Source: Kitasatospora cheerisanensis KCTC 2395 (GTDB lineage: Bacteria > Actinomycetota > Actinomycetes > Streptomycetales > Streptomycetaceae). Taken from it: DNA of 64,000 bases. How positions within the stretch are numbered: position 1 is the stretch's first letter; every line of letters starts with the position of its first letter. The notes below the pieces were generated by a model. The model saw only the letters and a program-made list of their open reading frames with translations. It did not search any database and had not been told where the DNA came from. The DNA lies in NCBI RefSeq assembly GCF_000696185.1, contig NZ_KK853997.1:264730-328729 (forward strand), in the 5' to 3' direction. Shown piece after piece: positions 34,867 through 42,490 of the stretch. The translations under genes were made by a program, and so were the position numbers.

Positions 34867-36126
34867 TCAGCCCTCCTGTCGCACCGCCGCCCCGGTCGCC
34901 TCCGCCGCCGCCCAGCGGGTGGCGGCGGCACCCACCAGCACTGCCCCGGCGGTGAACGCCAGCACCGTCGGCCAGTCCGGCGAACCGTTCGGGGCGAGGC
35001 CCTGCGCGGCCCAGTGCACCAGCGCCCAGACGGTGGCTGCCAGCCCGGCGACCAGGACGGCCGGTCGCCAGGGTCCGCCGATCGCGGCCAGCAGCAGGAT
35101 CCAGCCGGGCCGCCAGGCCCACCAGGCTCCCGAGCCCACCCCCGGCTCGGGAGCCAGATCGGTCAGGTAGAATGCGGCACCGGCGACGAGGACCGGCACC
35201 ATGTGCCAGAGGTAGAGCGTCATGCTGACCCGACCGAGCGGTTCGACGAGCCGCCGCCGACGCACCGGCCGCAGAGCCCGTTCCGCGAACGGCGCCAGCA
35301 GGAGGCACAGCCCGCACTGGGCGAGCAGCCAGGCCAGCATCGCCACCGAGGGCGGGTCGGTGTTGGACACCTCCTCGCCGGAGACCAGCACCAGGCTGAC
35401 CGGGAACGGCCCGAACCCGACCAGCGCCGCGTATCCGGCCGCACCGCCAGCTGCCAGCACCGCCCCGAACCACGGGCGGACGGTCCGCCCGCCGTCCCTC
35501 CAGGCGAAGCCGAGTTGGTAGGCGACGGCCCACACCAGCAGGTAGTTCAGCCAGCCGACCCGTCCCGCCCAGCCCTCGCCCGCTCCGAGGACCACCATGT
35601 CCACGCCGATGCCCGCAGCAGCCAGCACCATCACGGAGCCCAGGCCCCACCGTCGGTGCAGCGCGTACAACCAGGGCGTCAGCGCACTGATCGTCAAGTA
35701 GACCGGCAGGAACCAGAACTGCATGGCCAGGGCCCAGCCGACCATCCCCAGCAGCGCCGGATCGGTTCCGAATGCGGCGGCGATCAGGAGTCCGCCCAGC
35801 GCCGGCACCAGGTACGCGCCGGTGGGCAGCAGCAGCCTGAGCGCCCGCCCGCGGATCCAGCCGGCCGCAGTACCGCCCTCGGCGCGGCAACGGCTCCAGG
35901 ACCCGGCCGCCGCGTAGCCGCCGGCCAGGAAGAACACCGGCATGATCTGGAAGACCAGCGTCAGCCACTGGGTCCACGGCACTGCGACCATCAGCTCGGG
36001 CGCTGCCAACGACCCGTCAGGTTCGCGTTCCAGCGCGGTAATCAGCCAGTGGCCGATCACCACCAGTACGATCGCCAGCGCCCGCAGCAGGTCGACATAT
36101 CTGTTCCGTTCCGACGCTTCCTTCAC
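34867..36126 (-). CDS. acyltransferase 3 family membrane protein
   Basis: About 419 aa, some 10-11 predicted helices. RYVDLLRALAIVLVVIGHWL carries the catalytic-type His and Arg of the AT3 family, which transfers acyl groups from the membrane to sugars, peptidoglycan or antibiotics. MPVFFLAGGYA and a late SMTLYLWHMVPV helix also fit. GTG 36126 (MKEASERNRY) has GGGGGATCG upstream. ATG 36159 is an alternative. Confidence 0.85.
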   Translation of the reverse strand: MKEASERNRYVDLLRALAIVLVVIGHWLITALEREPDGSLAAPELMVAVPWTQWLTLVFQIMPVFFLAGGYAAAGSWSRCRAEGGTAAGWIRGRALRLLLPTGAYLVPALGGLLIAAAFGTDPALLGMVGWALAMQFWFLPVYLTISALTPWLYALHRRWGLGSVMVLAAAGIGVDMVVLGAGEGWAGRVGWLNYLLVWAVAYQLGFAWRDGGRTVRPWFGAVLAAGGAAGYAALVGFGPFPVSLVLVSGEEVSNTDPPSVAMLAWLLAQCGLCLLLAPFAERALRPVRRRRLVEPLGRVSMTLYLWHMVPVLVAGAAFYLTDLAPEPGVGSGAWWAWRPGWILLLAAIGGPWRPAVLVAGLAATVWALVHWAAQGLAPNGSPDWPTVLAFTAGAVLVGAAATRWAAAEATGAAVRQEG

Positions 36127-36395
36127 GTCGATCCCCCTCTCCCCCGTGTGGGTCATCATCTCGGTCGTCCTTCACGCCCGCCCCGTCCGGCGCGTTGCGG
36201 TTCAGCCACAGCCCCCGGTCGCTCGGCCGCTCCCCGCCGCCCCGCGCACGCGCCGCGCGCGCCCTGCACCCCAGCCTCGGGCGACAGGCCGAGACATGGC
36301 CGTTGGCCCAGGTCACACCAGGTCGGAGTCAAACCCTGGTCAAGGATGGGGTGGCCACGGTAGTGGCGGGCCTATCCTGTTCCCGTAGCGACAGA

Positions 36396-36560
36396 CACCT
36401 CGTTCGGTGAGGCGTCTTCACGGACACAGGCCACTGATCCCACCCGTCGAGAGACGCTCCGGATCAGGACAGGTCTCCCCGGCCCAAGGGGTGACCCCAA
36501 GTGGCTTCCCCTGGTCGGGGACACGCCGTGGAGTGCCAAAGCTCTGACGAGTTGAGGTGC
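36396..36560 (+). promoter_or_regulatory. M-box (ykoK) Mg2+ riboswitch
   Basis: Conserved blocks in order: CTCGTTCGGTGAGGCGTC (36399-36416), GAGACGCTCC (36443-36452), CCCGGCCCAAGGGGTGACCC (36478-36497), CAAGTGG and GGAGTGCCAAAGCTCTGACG (36530-36549). These match the M-box that switches off Mg2+ transporter genes when Mg2+ is high. TATCCT at 36373-36378 could be the -10 element. The regulated coding genes start 660 bp downstream. Confidence 0.93.
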
Positions 36561-36561
36561 G

Positions 36562-36580
36562 CCGGACCATCGTGGTCCGG
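36562..36580 (+). terminator. hairpin immediately after the M-box
   Basis: CCGGACCA / TGGTCCGG, an 8-bp stem with a TCG triloop, starts 2 nt after the aptamer. It is a candidate expression-platform terminator or part of a switching stem. Confidence 0.5.
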
Positions 36581-36637
36581 TCGCCTGCCGTGCGGCGGCG
36601 AGTGGAACTCGCCTGCCAGGACCGGGAGGAGGGCGAG

Positions 36638-36733
36638 ATGGACTGCAGTAGTCCGGGGCACAGTCAGCCCCTTCCCGTTTCGTCCTCGCCGTTGCCGTTG
36701 TTCTGCGGTTCGAGGCTGTTCCTCCTTCACTGA
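36638..36733 (+). CDS. possible leader peptide downstream of M-box
   Basis: A 31-codon frame (MDCSSPGHSQPLPVSSSPLPL...) with GGAGGAGGG 4-5 bp upstream, the strongest ribosome site in this kilobase. It contains four Pro and several codons rare in this genome (CTT, GTT, TTG, AGG). Proline-rich leader peptides control Mg2+ transporter mRNAs in enterobacteria. A similar role here is conjecture. Codon bias does not support a conserved protein. Confidence 0.35.
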   Translation: MDCSSPGHSQPLPVSSSPLPLFCGSRLFLLH

Positions 36734-37220
36734 CTCCGCGACTCCGTCCGCCCGGGTTACGCCGGTTGTCCGTCGTGCCCGCCGTGCTTCCTGCGGCAGG
36801 CTCGTCGGTCCACCGACTGCTCGGCACACGCGCCGCCCGGCTGTCACCGCCCTCCGGCACTCCCGTACCCACGGCTGCAGTTGTCTCCTGCTGTCTGCTG
36901 CCTTGACCCGGCTCGGAGCCGGCTCGGCTTCAGCCATCCGCGTCGGTCCGCCGCGCGGCCGGTGTCCTGAGCCCTCCCGACGCCGGCCACCGCAGCGGAC
37001 GGCAGGTCTGCCACCGGGCAGCACTGCCCCCGAGTGGTGGGCCCTGGCCGGCCGGTCCGGTCCCGCCTGAGGCTGGTCGGCGCACTGGCCGAGGTCGGCT
37101 GCCGTCGGCCCCGGGGACGGCGGACGCCGTGTCCGGGCACGAGCCCCGACCGACGTGCACGAGGAACTGTCCTGATCCGCCCGTCCGCCCCGCCTTGCCG
37201 GGGCAGAGGGGGTGTTCATC
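36734..37220 (+). other. untranslated region before the MgtE-N/CBS gene
   Basis: About 490 bp with no frame of plausible codon use on either strand and no long hairpin that I can see. It is probably transcribed as part of the Mg2+ leader. It ends with AGAGGGGG, the ribosome site of the next gene. Confidence 0.5.
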
Positions 37221-38588
37221 ATGGCCACCAACACACTCTTCAATTCGACCACCGCCAGGCTGCGCGACCGGCGGATCAACCTGAATCGCCGCGCCACCGC
37301 CAGCCGGGCAGTCCGTTCCTCCCTTGTCTCGTTGGCGGGCTTGGTCGGAGCGCCCGTCACCAACCAGGCCGGCGCCGAGGTGGGGCGGCTCGCCGACGTG
37401 GTCGCCCGGTTGTACGGGCCCGACCCGTACCCGCCGATGACCGGCCTGATCCTGCGGATCGGCAGCCGCCGTGCCTTCCTCCCGGCCGGTGCGATCGGGC
37501 GCCTGGCCGCCGGGCAGGTGCAGTTGCGCGCCTCCCGGATCGATCTGCGGGACTTCCAGCGCCGCCCCGGCGAGGTGCTGTTGGCCCGTGACGTGCTGGA
37601 CCATCAACTCGTCGACGTGGACGGTGTCCAGGTGACCCGCGCCGCCGATCTTTACCTGGCACCGCTGGTGGGCCGGGTGGTCCTGGTCGGCGTGGACGTC
37701 TCACTGCCGACGCTGGTGCGCCGGCTCGGTCCGCGCCGTTGGCAGGCCCGGCCGACGCCGGACCGGGTCCTCGACTGGCAGTCCTTCGCCCCGTTCGGCG
37801 AGCAGGCCACCGACGGACCGGCGGAGGTCCGGCTGCGGGCCTCCCGCTCCGCCCTGCACCGGCTCCGCCCCGCCGATCTGGCCGACATCCTGGAGGACCT
37901 CGGCCGCAGCGAACGCCAGCAGTTGCTGGGCTGGTTGGAGCCCGAGCAGGCCGCGGACGCTCTGGAGGAGATGGAGCCCGCCGAGTTGGAGAACCTACTG
38001 CGCGAGGCCCGGCCGGAACACGCCGCCCGGCTGGTCGACGAGATGGAGCCCGACGAAGCCGCCGACGCCCTGCGCGACCTGGCGCCCCGTGAGCGGGAGA
38101 CCCTGCTTGCGCGGATGCCCAGCGAGGAGGCCGACGAGCTCCGTGGTCTGCTCTCGCACCGTGAGGGCACTGCGGGCGGCGCCATGACGACCCGTCTGGT
38201 CACCGCGCGCTTGGAGCAGACCGTGGCCGAAGTCCGCGCCGACCTCGCCGCGCAGGCCGAGCACCGCACCGAGATCGACGCCGTGGTGGTGCTCGACGCC
38301 GCAGATCGACTGGTGGCCGATGTGCCGCTGTTCGACCTGGCGGTCGCCGAGGACTCCGCCAGGGTCTCCGATCTGGTGGCCTGGCTTGCCCAGTTCGGCG
38401 CACCGGTGACGCTCTCCCCGGAGACCCGGCTCGCCCAGGCCGCCGACCGCCTGGTGGCCGCCCGAAAGTCCTCCCTCCTGGTGGTCGGCGAAGACGAACG
38501 GCCACTGGGCCGAATCCTCGCCGACGACATCATCGACGCCCTGCTGCCCGAGCGCGGGCGCCTGCACTTCCGGAGGTTCCTCCAGTGA
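37221..38588 (+). CDS. soluble MgtE N-domain/CBS protein
   Basis: About 455 aa, no membrane segment. A PRC-barrel-like N-terminal part (about 30-190: GAPVTNQAGAEVGRLADVV...VLLARDVLDHQLVDVDGVQVTRAADLYL) is followed by the superhelical MgtE N domain (about 210-320: RPADLADILEDLGRSERQQLLGWL, DEMEPDEAADAL) and two CBS motifs (about 320-455). Full MgtE has a channel domain after the CBS pair. Here it is missing and the next gene, overlapping by 4 bp, is an NRAMP-type transporter. It is likely a Mg2+- or nucleotide-sensing regulator of that transporter. ATG 37221 is chosen, with GTG 37212 possible. Confidence 0.88.
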   Translation: MATNTLFNSTTARLRDRRINLNRRATASRAVRSSLVSLAGLVGAPVTNQAGAEVGRLADVVARLYGPDPYPPMTGLILRIGSRRAFLPAGAIGRLAAGQVQLRASRIDLRDFQRRPGEVLLARDVLDHQLVDVDGVQVTRAADLYLAPLVGRVVLVGVDVSLPTLVRRLGPRRWQARPTPDRVLDWQSFAPFGEQATDGPAEVRLRASRSALHRLRPADLADILEDLGRSERQQLLGWLEPEQAADALEEMEPAELENLLREARPEHAARLVDEMEPDEAADALRDLAPRERETLLARMPSEEADELRGLLSHREGTAGGAMTTRLVTARLEQTVAEVRADLAAQAEHRTEIDAVVVLDAADRLVADVPLFDLAVAEDSARVSDLVAWLAQFGAPVTLSPETRLAQAADRLVAARKSSLLVVGEDERPLGRILADDIIDALLPERGRLHFRRFLQ

Positions 38589-39991
38589 ACGCCCGCACCG
38601 ACCTCAGTGCCGCCAACTCCGCCGGCCTTCAGGATGCCTCGACCCCGGCCGACACCTCCGACACCTCGACCCCGGCCGACGTCACCGTTGCCACGCTGGA
38701 AGCCGCCAGCACGGTCTCCGGGCCGGTCGCCGTGCCTGCACCGCGGCAGGGCCGCCGCCGCGGACTGCGCCGGATCGCCGCGCTGGCGATGATCGCCGGG
38801 CCCGGTCTGGTCGCCGCCAACGCCGGCAACGACGCTGCGGGCATCGCCACTTACGCCTCGGCCGGATCCCAGTTCACCTACGGCACGCTGTTCTTCATGG
38901 TGCTGGTGACCATCGCTCTGGTGATGGTGCAGGAGATGGCCGTCCGCCTGGGGGCGTACACCGGCAAGGGCCTCGGCGCCCTGATCCGCGAGCAGTTCAG
39001 CCTCCGGTTGACTGCCCTGGCGGTCGGCTGCCTGCTGCTCGCGAACACCGGCCTGGTCGTCAGCGAGTTCGCCGGCATCGGTGCGGCGTTCGACCTGCTC
39101 GGCATCCCGAAGTGGGCGGTCGTCCCACCTGCTGCGGTACTGCTGTGGGCGCTGGTGCTGTTCGGCTCCTACCGCTGGGCCGAACGGATCTTCCTGGTGA
39201 TGTCGCTGGCGTTCTTCGCTTACCCGATCGCGATGATCCTCGGACACCCGCGCTGGGGTGAGGTCGGCAAGAGCCTGCTGGTGCCGCACCTCCAGCCGTC
39301 CAGCGACTTCATCCTCCTTGCGGTGGCGCTGATCGGAACGACTGTCAGCCCCTACATGCAGTTCTACGCCGCGGCCGGAGTGGTGGATCGGGGGGCGAAG
39401 CCGGAGGAGTACAAGCTGATCCGGGCGGATGCCGTGCTCGGCGCGGTGTTCGCCTGCCTGATCAGCCTGACCATCATCGTGGCCACCGCTTCGGCGATCG
39501 GCGGCACCGGCCCGCTGCAGTCCGCGGCCGAGGCTGCCCGGGCCCTTGAGCCGGTGGCCGGACCGGGCGCGGAACTCCTCTTCGCGTTCGGGCTGCTGGG
39601 AGCTTCGGCCTTGGCAGGCGCCGTGGTTCCGCTGTCGGCGAGCTACGCGATCGGTGAGGCCGCAGGGGTCGAGCGCTCGGTCTCCCGACGGTTCCGCGAC
39701 GCACCGCTGTTCCTCGGAGTGTTCACCGCGCAGATCGCCCTCGGCGCGATCGTGGCCCTGACCCCGGTGGACGTCATTCAGTTGCTGATCGGTACTCAGG
39801 TGCTCCAAGGGCTGATCAGCCCGATCGTGCTGGTGTACCTGCTGGTGCTCACCAACCGCCGCTCGCTGCTGGGTGAGGCCGCGAACAGCCGCCGGTACCG
39901 GATCGCCGCGACCACGGTGGTGGCCGGGGTGGCGCTGATGTCCACGATCCTGCTGGTGCAGACCGTCCTCGGCTGGTGCGGCCTCGCCTGA
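38585..39991 (+). CDS. NRAMP-related divalent metal transporter, probably Mg2+ (NRMT type)
   Basis: 468 aa, 11 predicted helices. It has the NRAMP fold, but the helix-1 motif DPGN is replaced by NAGNDAAG and the helix-6 MPH by VSPY (GTTVSPYMQFY). These changes mark NRAMP-related magnesium transporters, which lack the Met that selects transition metals. GTG 38585 overlaps the preceding TGA (GTGA), indicating translational coupling. The upstream M-box independently argues for Mg2+ rather than Mn2+. A disordered N-terminus of about 55 residues rich in Thr/Pro precedes helix 1. Confidence 0.88.
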   Translation: MNARTDLSAANSAGLQDASTPADTSDTSTPADVTVATLEAASTVSGPVAVPAPRQGRRRGLRRIAALAMIAGPGLVAANAGNDAAGIATYASAGSQFTYGTLFFMVLVTIALVMVQEMAVRLGAYTGKGLGALIREQFSLRLTALAVGCLLLANTGLVVSEFAGIGAAFDLLGIPKWAVVPPAAVLLWALVLFGSYRWAERIFLVMSLAFFAYPIAMILGHPRWGEVGKSLLVPHLQPSSDFILLAVALIGTTVSPYMQFYAAAGVVDRGAKPEEYKLIRADAVLGAVFACLISLTIIVATASAIGGTGPLQSAAEAARALEPVAGPGAELLFAFGLLGASALAGAVVPLSASYAIGEAAGVERSVSRRFRDAPLFLGVFTAQIALGAIVALTPVDVIQLLIGTQVLQGLISPIVLVYLLVLTNRRSLLGEAANSRRYRIAATTVVAGVALMSTILLVQTVLGWCGLA

Positions 39992-40077
39992 GCCAACGCC
40001 CTGCCAGCACCGGGACAGCAACGCCCGCAACCAGGCCCACCGTCCTTTGGTCATTCGCATGCTTGTCCTCCTCCTAC

Positions 40078-40104
40078 GTGACGCCGGCCGCCCACCGGCG
40101 TCAC
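40078..40104 (+). terminator. terminator of the Mg2+ transport operon
   Basis: The 10-bp arms GTGACGCCGG / CCGGCGTCAC (40078-40087, 40095-40104) flank a 7-nt loop, 86 bp after the transporter stop. Confidence 0.7.
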
Positions 40105-40155
40105 TCATGGAAATCGGGTTGTCCGCCTCGCAATCGCCCTGCGAGGCTCTGCCTC

Positions 40156-40461
40156 ATGTCCGTCAACGAAACACCGGCCGACCTTGCCGCCTTCTTCACC
40201 GAGGGCCGGCTGACGTCGATCCCGCGCAAGCCCGCCCGTCGCACCGCCCTGCTCGACCACCTCGCGCAGTCGCTCTTCGAGCCCGACCGCTCGTACAGCG
40301 AGCGCGAGGTCAATGACGCGCTACTCACCGTCCATGCCGACACCTCCATGCTTCGCCGGTACCTGATCGAGGCTCAGCTCCTGACCCGCACCCGGGACGG
40401 GTCCAGCTATCGCCGGGCGGTTCCTCCCGCCGCGTCGTCGGATCAGCCGCCGGCCGCGTAG
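40156..40461 (+). CDS. DUF2087 domain protein
   Basis: 101 aa. FFTEGRLTSIPRKPARRTALLDHLAQSLFEPDRSYSEREVNDAL...HADTSMLRRYLIEAQLLTRTRDGSSYRR is the complete DUF2087 domain, a winged-helix-like fold often found alone or fused to ArsR-type regulators. It may bind nucleic acid. Its target is unknown. It overlaps the convergent serine hydrolase gene by 19 bp. Confidence 0.85.
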   Translation: MSVNETPADLAAFFTEGRLTSIPRKPARRTALLDHLAQSLFEPDRSYSEREVNDALLTVHADTSMLRRYLIEAQLLTRTRDGSSYRRAVPPAASSDQPPAA

Positions 40462-41570
40462 CGCCAGAACTCCCGCATCAGCGGCGGCGGTGTGGGGCCG
40501 GTCATCTCCCGCTGGGTGAGCAGGACGGTGATCAGCCCGGTCGTCGGGACCAGGTGGGCCGCCGTGCCCGTGCCTCCGACCCAGCCGTACCGGCCGGGCA
40601 CGTTCCACGGCTCGCGCCGCTCCACGTCCACCGAACCGCCGAAGCCCCAGCCCTGGCCTTCCAGGAACAGTTCGCCGGCTGCTCGCTGCTGCTCCGTCAG
40701 GTAGTTGGTGGTCATCTGCCAGACCGCGCCCTCGGACAGGACGTGCCGCCCGTCCTCGGCCCGCCCTCCGGTGACCAGCATCCGCTGGAAGGCGAACACG
40801 TCGTCCAGCGTCGACACCAGACCGCCGGCTCCTGAGGGGAACGCCGGCGGGGTGCTCCACTGGCCGTCCGGTGGGTCTGCCACGGTCAACGACCCGTCCG
40901 GGTTCGGGCGGTACAGCGGGCTGAGTCGGCCGGCCTGGCCCGGTGGTGGGGAGAATCCCGTGTCGGTCATCCCCAGGGGTTCGAACAGCCGCTCCGCCAG
41001 CGCCTCGTCGAGCGGCTGGCCTGTCGCCCGCGACACCAGCACGCCCTGGATGTCCGAGCAGATGTTGTAGAGCCACGCCGTGCCGGGCTGATGGAGCATC
41101 GGGATTCGGGCCAGTGCCGCCAGCCACTCGTCCGGTGGCAGCACCTTCTGGGGCTGGGGCGGGCCTTGCAGCAACTCGCTCACCAGCGGCACCAGCGCCG
41201 GCAACGTGAAGTCCTCCGAGAATCCGTAGCCCGCCCGGGAGTCGAGGACGTCCCGCACCGTAATGGGCCGCTCGGCCGGCACCGTGTCCGACAAGGGCGC
41301 CCTCGGTGTCCGCACCACCCGGCGATCGGCGAGCTCCGGCAACCAGTGCTCCACCGGGTCGTCCAGGCCGAAGACACCGTCGTCGACCAGCTGCATCACT
41401 GCGGCTGCCATCATCGGCTTCCCGATCGAGGCGATCCGCACCAGCGACTTCCTGGTCAGCTCGCCCGCCTCGGCGGTCTCCACTGAGCCGCCACGCGCCA
41501 CCAGAGCCACCGCTCCCGGCACCGTGCCGTCCGCAACCCGACGCTCCAGCATGCTCTGCAGCTCACGCAT
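40443..41570 (-). CDS. beta-lactamase-family serine hydrolase
   Basis: 375 aa. The class C/EstB-like fold: Ser-X-X-Lys in ASIGKPMM, the Tyr motif in WLYNICSD, and the terminal G-rich strand WVGGTGTAAHLVPTTG (KTG equivalent). There is no signal peptide, so it acts in the cytoplasm, typically as an esterase or D-aminopeptidase rather than a resistance enzyme. AAAGGGGATCAAC precedes ATG 41570. Confidence 0.88.
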   Translation of the reverse strand: MRELQSMLERRVADGTVPGAVALVARGGSVETAEAGELTRKSLVRIASIGKPMMAAAVMQLVDDGVFGLDDPVEHWLPELADRRVVRTPRAPLSDTVPAERPITVRDVLDSRAGYGFSEDFTLPALVPLVSELLQGPPQPQKVLPPDEWLAALARIPMLHQPGTAWLYNICSDIQGVLVSRATGQPLDEALAERLFEPLGMTDTGFSPPPGQAGRLSPLYRPNPDGSLTVADPPDGQWSTPPAFPSGAGGLVSTLDDVFAFQRMLVTGGRAEDGRHVLSEGAVWQMTTNYLTEQQRAAGELFLEGQGWGFGGSVDVERREPWNVPGRYGWVGGTGTAAHLVPTTGLITVLLTQREMTGPTPPPLMREFWRYAAGG

Positions 41571-41834
41571 GTTGATCCCCTTTCAGGTCCGGTGCCTGTT
41601 CGCACCTTTGATCGGTCCTGCCTCGAGTGTTCCCGGCTGCTCCGAGCTCCTCTCAAGCCGATCGGATACCCCTTCCTCACCAATCAGTTGACGTCCCATC
41701 AGCCAATCGGTTGACCCGGATGTCAACCTCTCGGAGATTTCGCTTTCACGAGCCCGAAAATCGGTTACGACGCGCAGAGACCCGGGTACCTTGGCGGACA
41801 CCACATTGATCGCCAAATGTCCCGGGAGGCACAG

Positions 41835-42395
41835 ATGTCCCAGCTCGTCCTGATGATGTCCGTCTCCCTCGACGGGTACTTCGAGGGGCCCGACGGCGAT
41901 CTCGGCTGGCAGTTGGTCGACGACGAACTGCACGAGCACTTCAACCGCAGGCTGGCGGCAATGAGCGGCTTCCTCGACGGTCGAGTCACCTACCAGCTGA
42001 TGGCGGACTATTGGCCGACCGCCGACCAGGATCCGGCCGCCACTCCGCCGATGATCGAGTTCTCCCGCATCTGGCGCGACATGCCGAAGACCGTCTTCTC
42101 CCGCACGCTTCACCACGCCGGCTGGAACACCACGATCGCCCGCGCGGTCGAGCCACAGGCGATCGCCGCTCTCAAGGGCCGCTCCGCGTCCGACCTCGCG
42201 GTCGGCGGCGCCGTCCTCGCCGCCGAACTCCGCCGGCTCGACCTGATCGACGAATACAGCCTCTACGTGCACCCGGTGGTGCTCGGCCGCGGCCGACCAC
42301 TCTTCCCACCCTCCGACACCCGCACCGACCTGGTCCTCGCCGAAACCCACACCTTCGAAAGCGGCGTCACCATGCTCCGATACCTGCGCCACTGA
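41835..42395 (+). CDS. dihydrofolate reductase/RibD C-terminal family protein
   Basis: 186 aa. MSVSLDGYFEGPDGDLGW, RVTYQLMADYWP, DLAVGGAVLAAELRRLDLIDEYSLYVHPVVLGRGRPLF form the complete RibD_C fold that uses NADPH. Such stand-alone proteins are not classical DHFR, and their substrate is usually unknown. ATG 41835 follows GGGAGGCACAG. The upstream region reads into a hydrolase promoter. Confidence 0.87.
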   Translation: MSQLVLMMSVSLDGYFEGPDGDLGWQLVDDELHEHFNRRLAAMSGFLDGRVTYQLMADYWPTADQDPAATPPMIEFSRIWRDMPKTVFSRTLHHAGWNTTIARAVEPQAIAALKGRSASDLAVGGAVLAAELRRLDLIDEYSLYVHPVVLGRGRPLFPPSDTRTDLVLAETHTFESGVTMLRYLRH

Positions 42396-42448
42396 GACAC
42401 GGCGGTCCCCAAGGGCAAGCTCATCGCCTTCGCCTACCGAACCACAGG

Positions 42449-42490
42449 GTCAGCCGACCGAACCACAGCGTCAGCCGACCGAACCGCTCC
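42449..42490. repeat. 21-bp tandem repeat at the DUF6777 stop
   Basis: GTCAGCCGACCGAACC occurs at 42449 and 42470 in 21-bp units. A third partial copy (CTACCGAACCACAGG) precedes them. The second copy contains the stop codon of the minus-strand gene. Confidence 0.65.

Noticed and set aside
37652..40108. Minus-strand frame of about 800 codons antisense to the MgtE-N and NRAMP genes
   Set aside because: Gln/Arg-rich shadow of the strongly biased coding strand.
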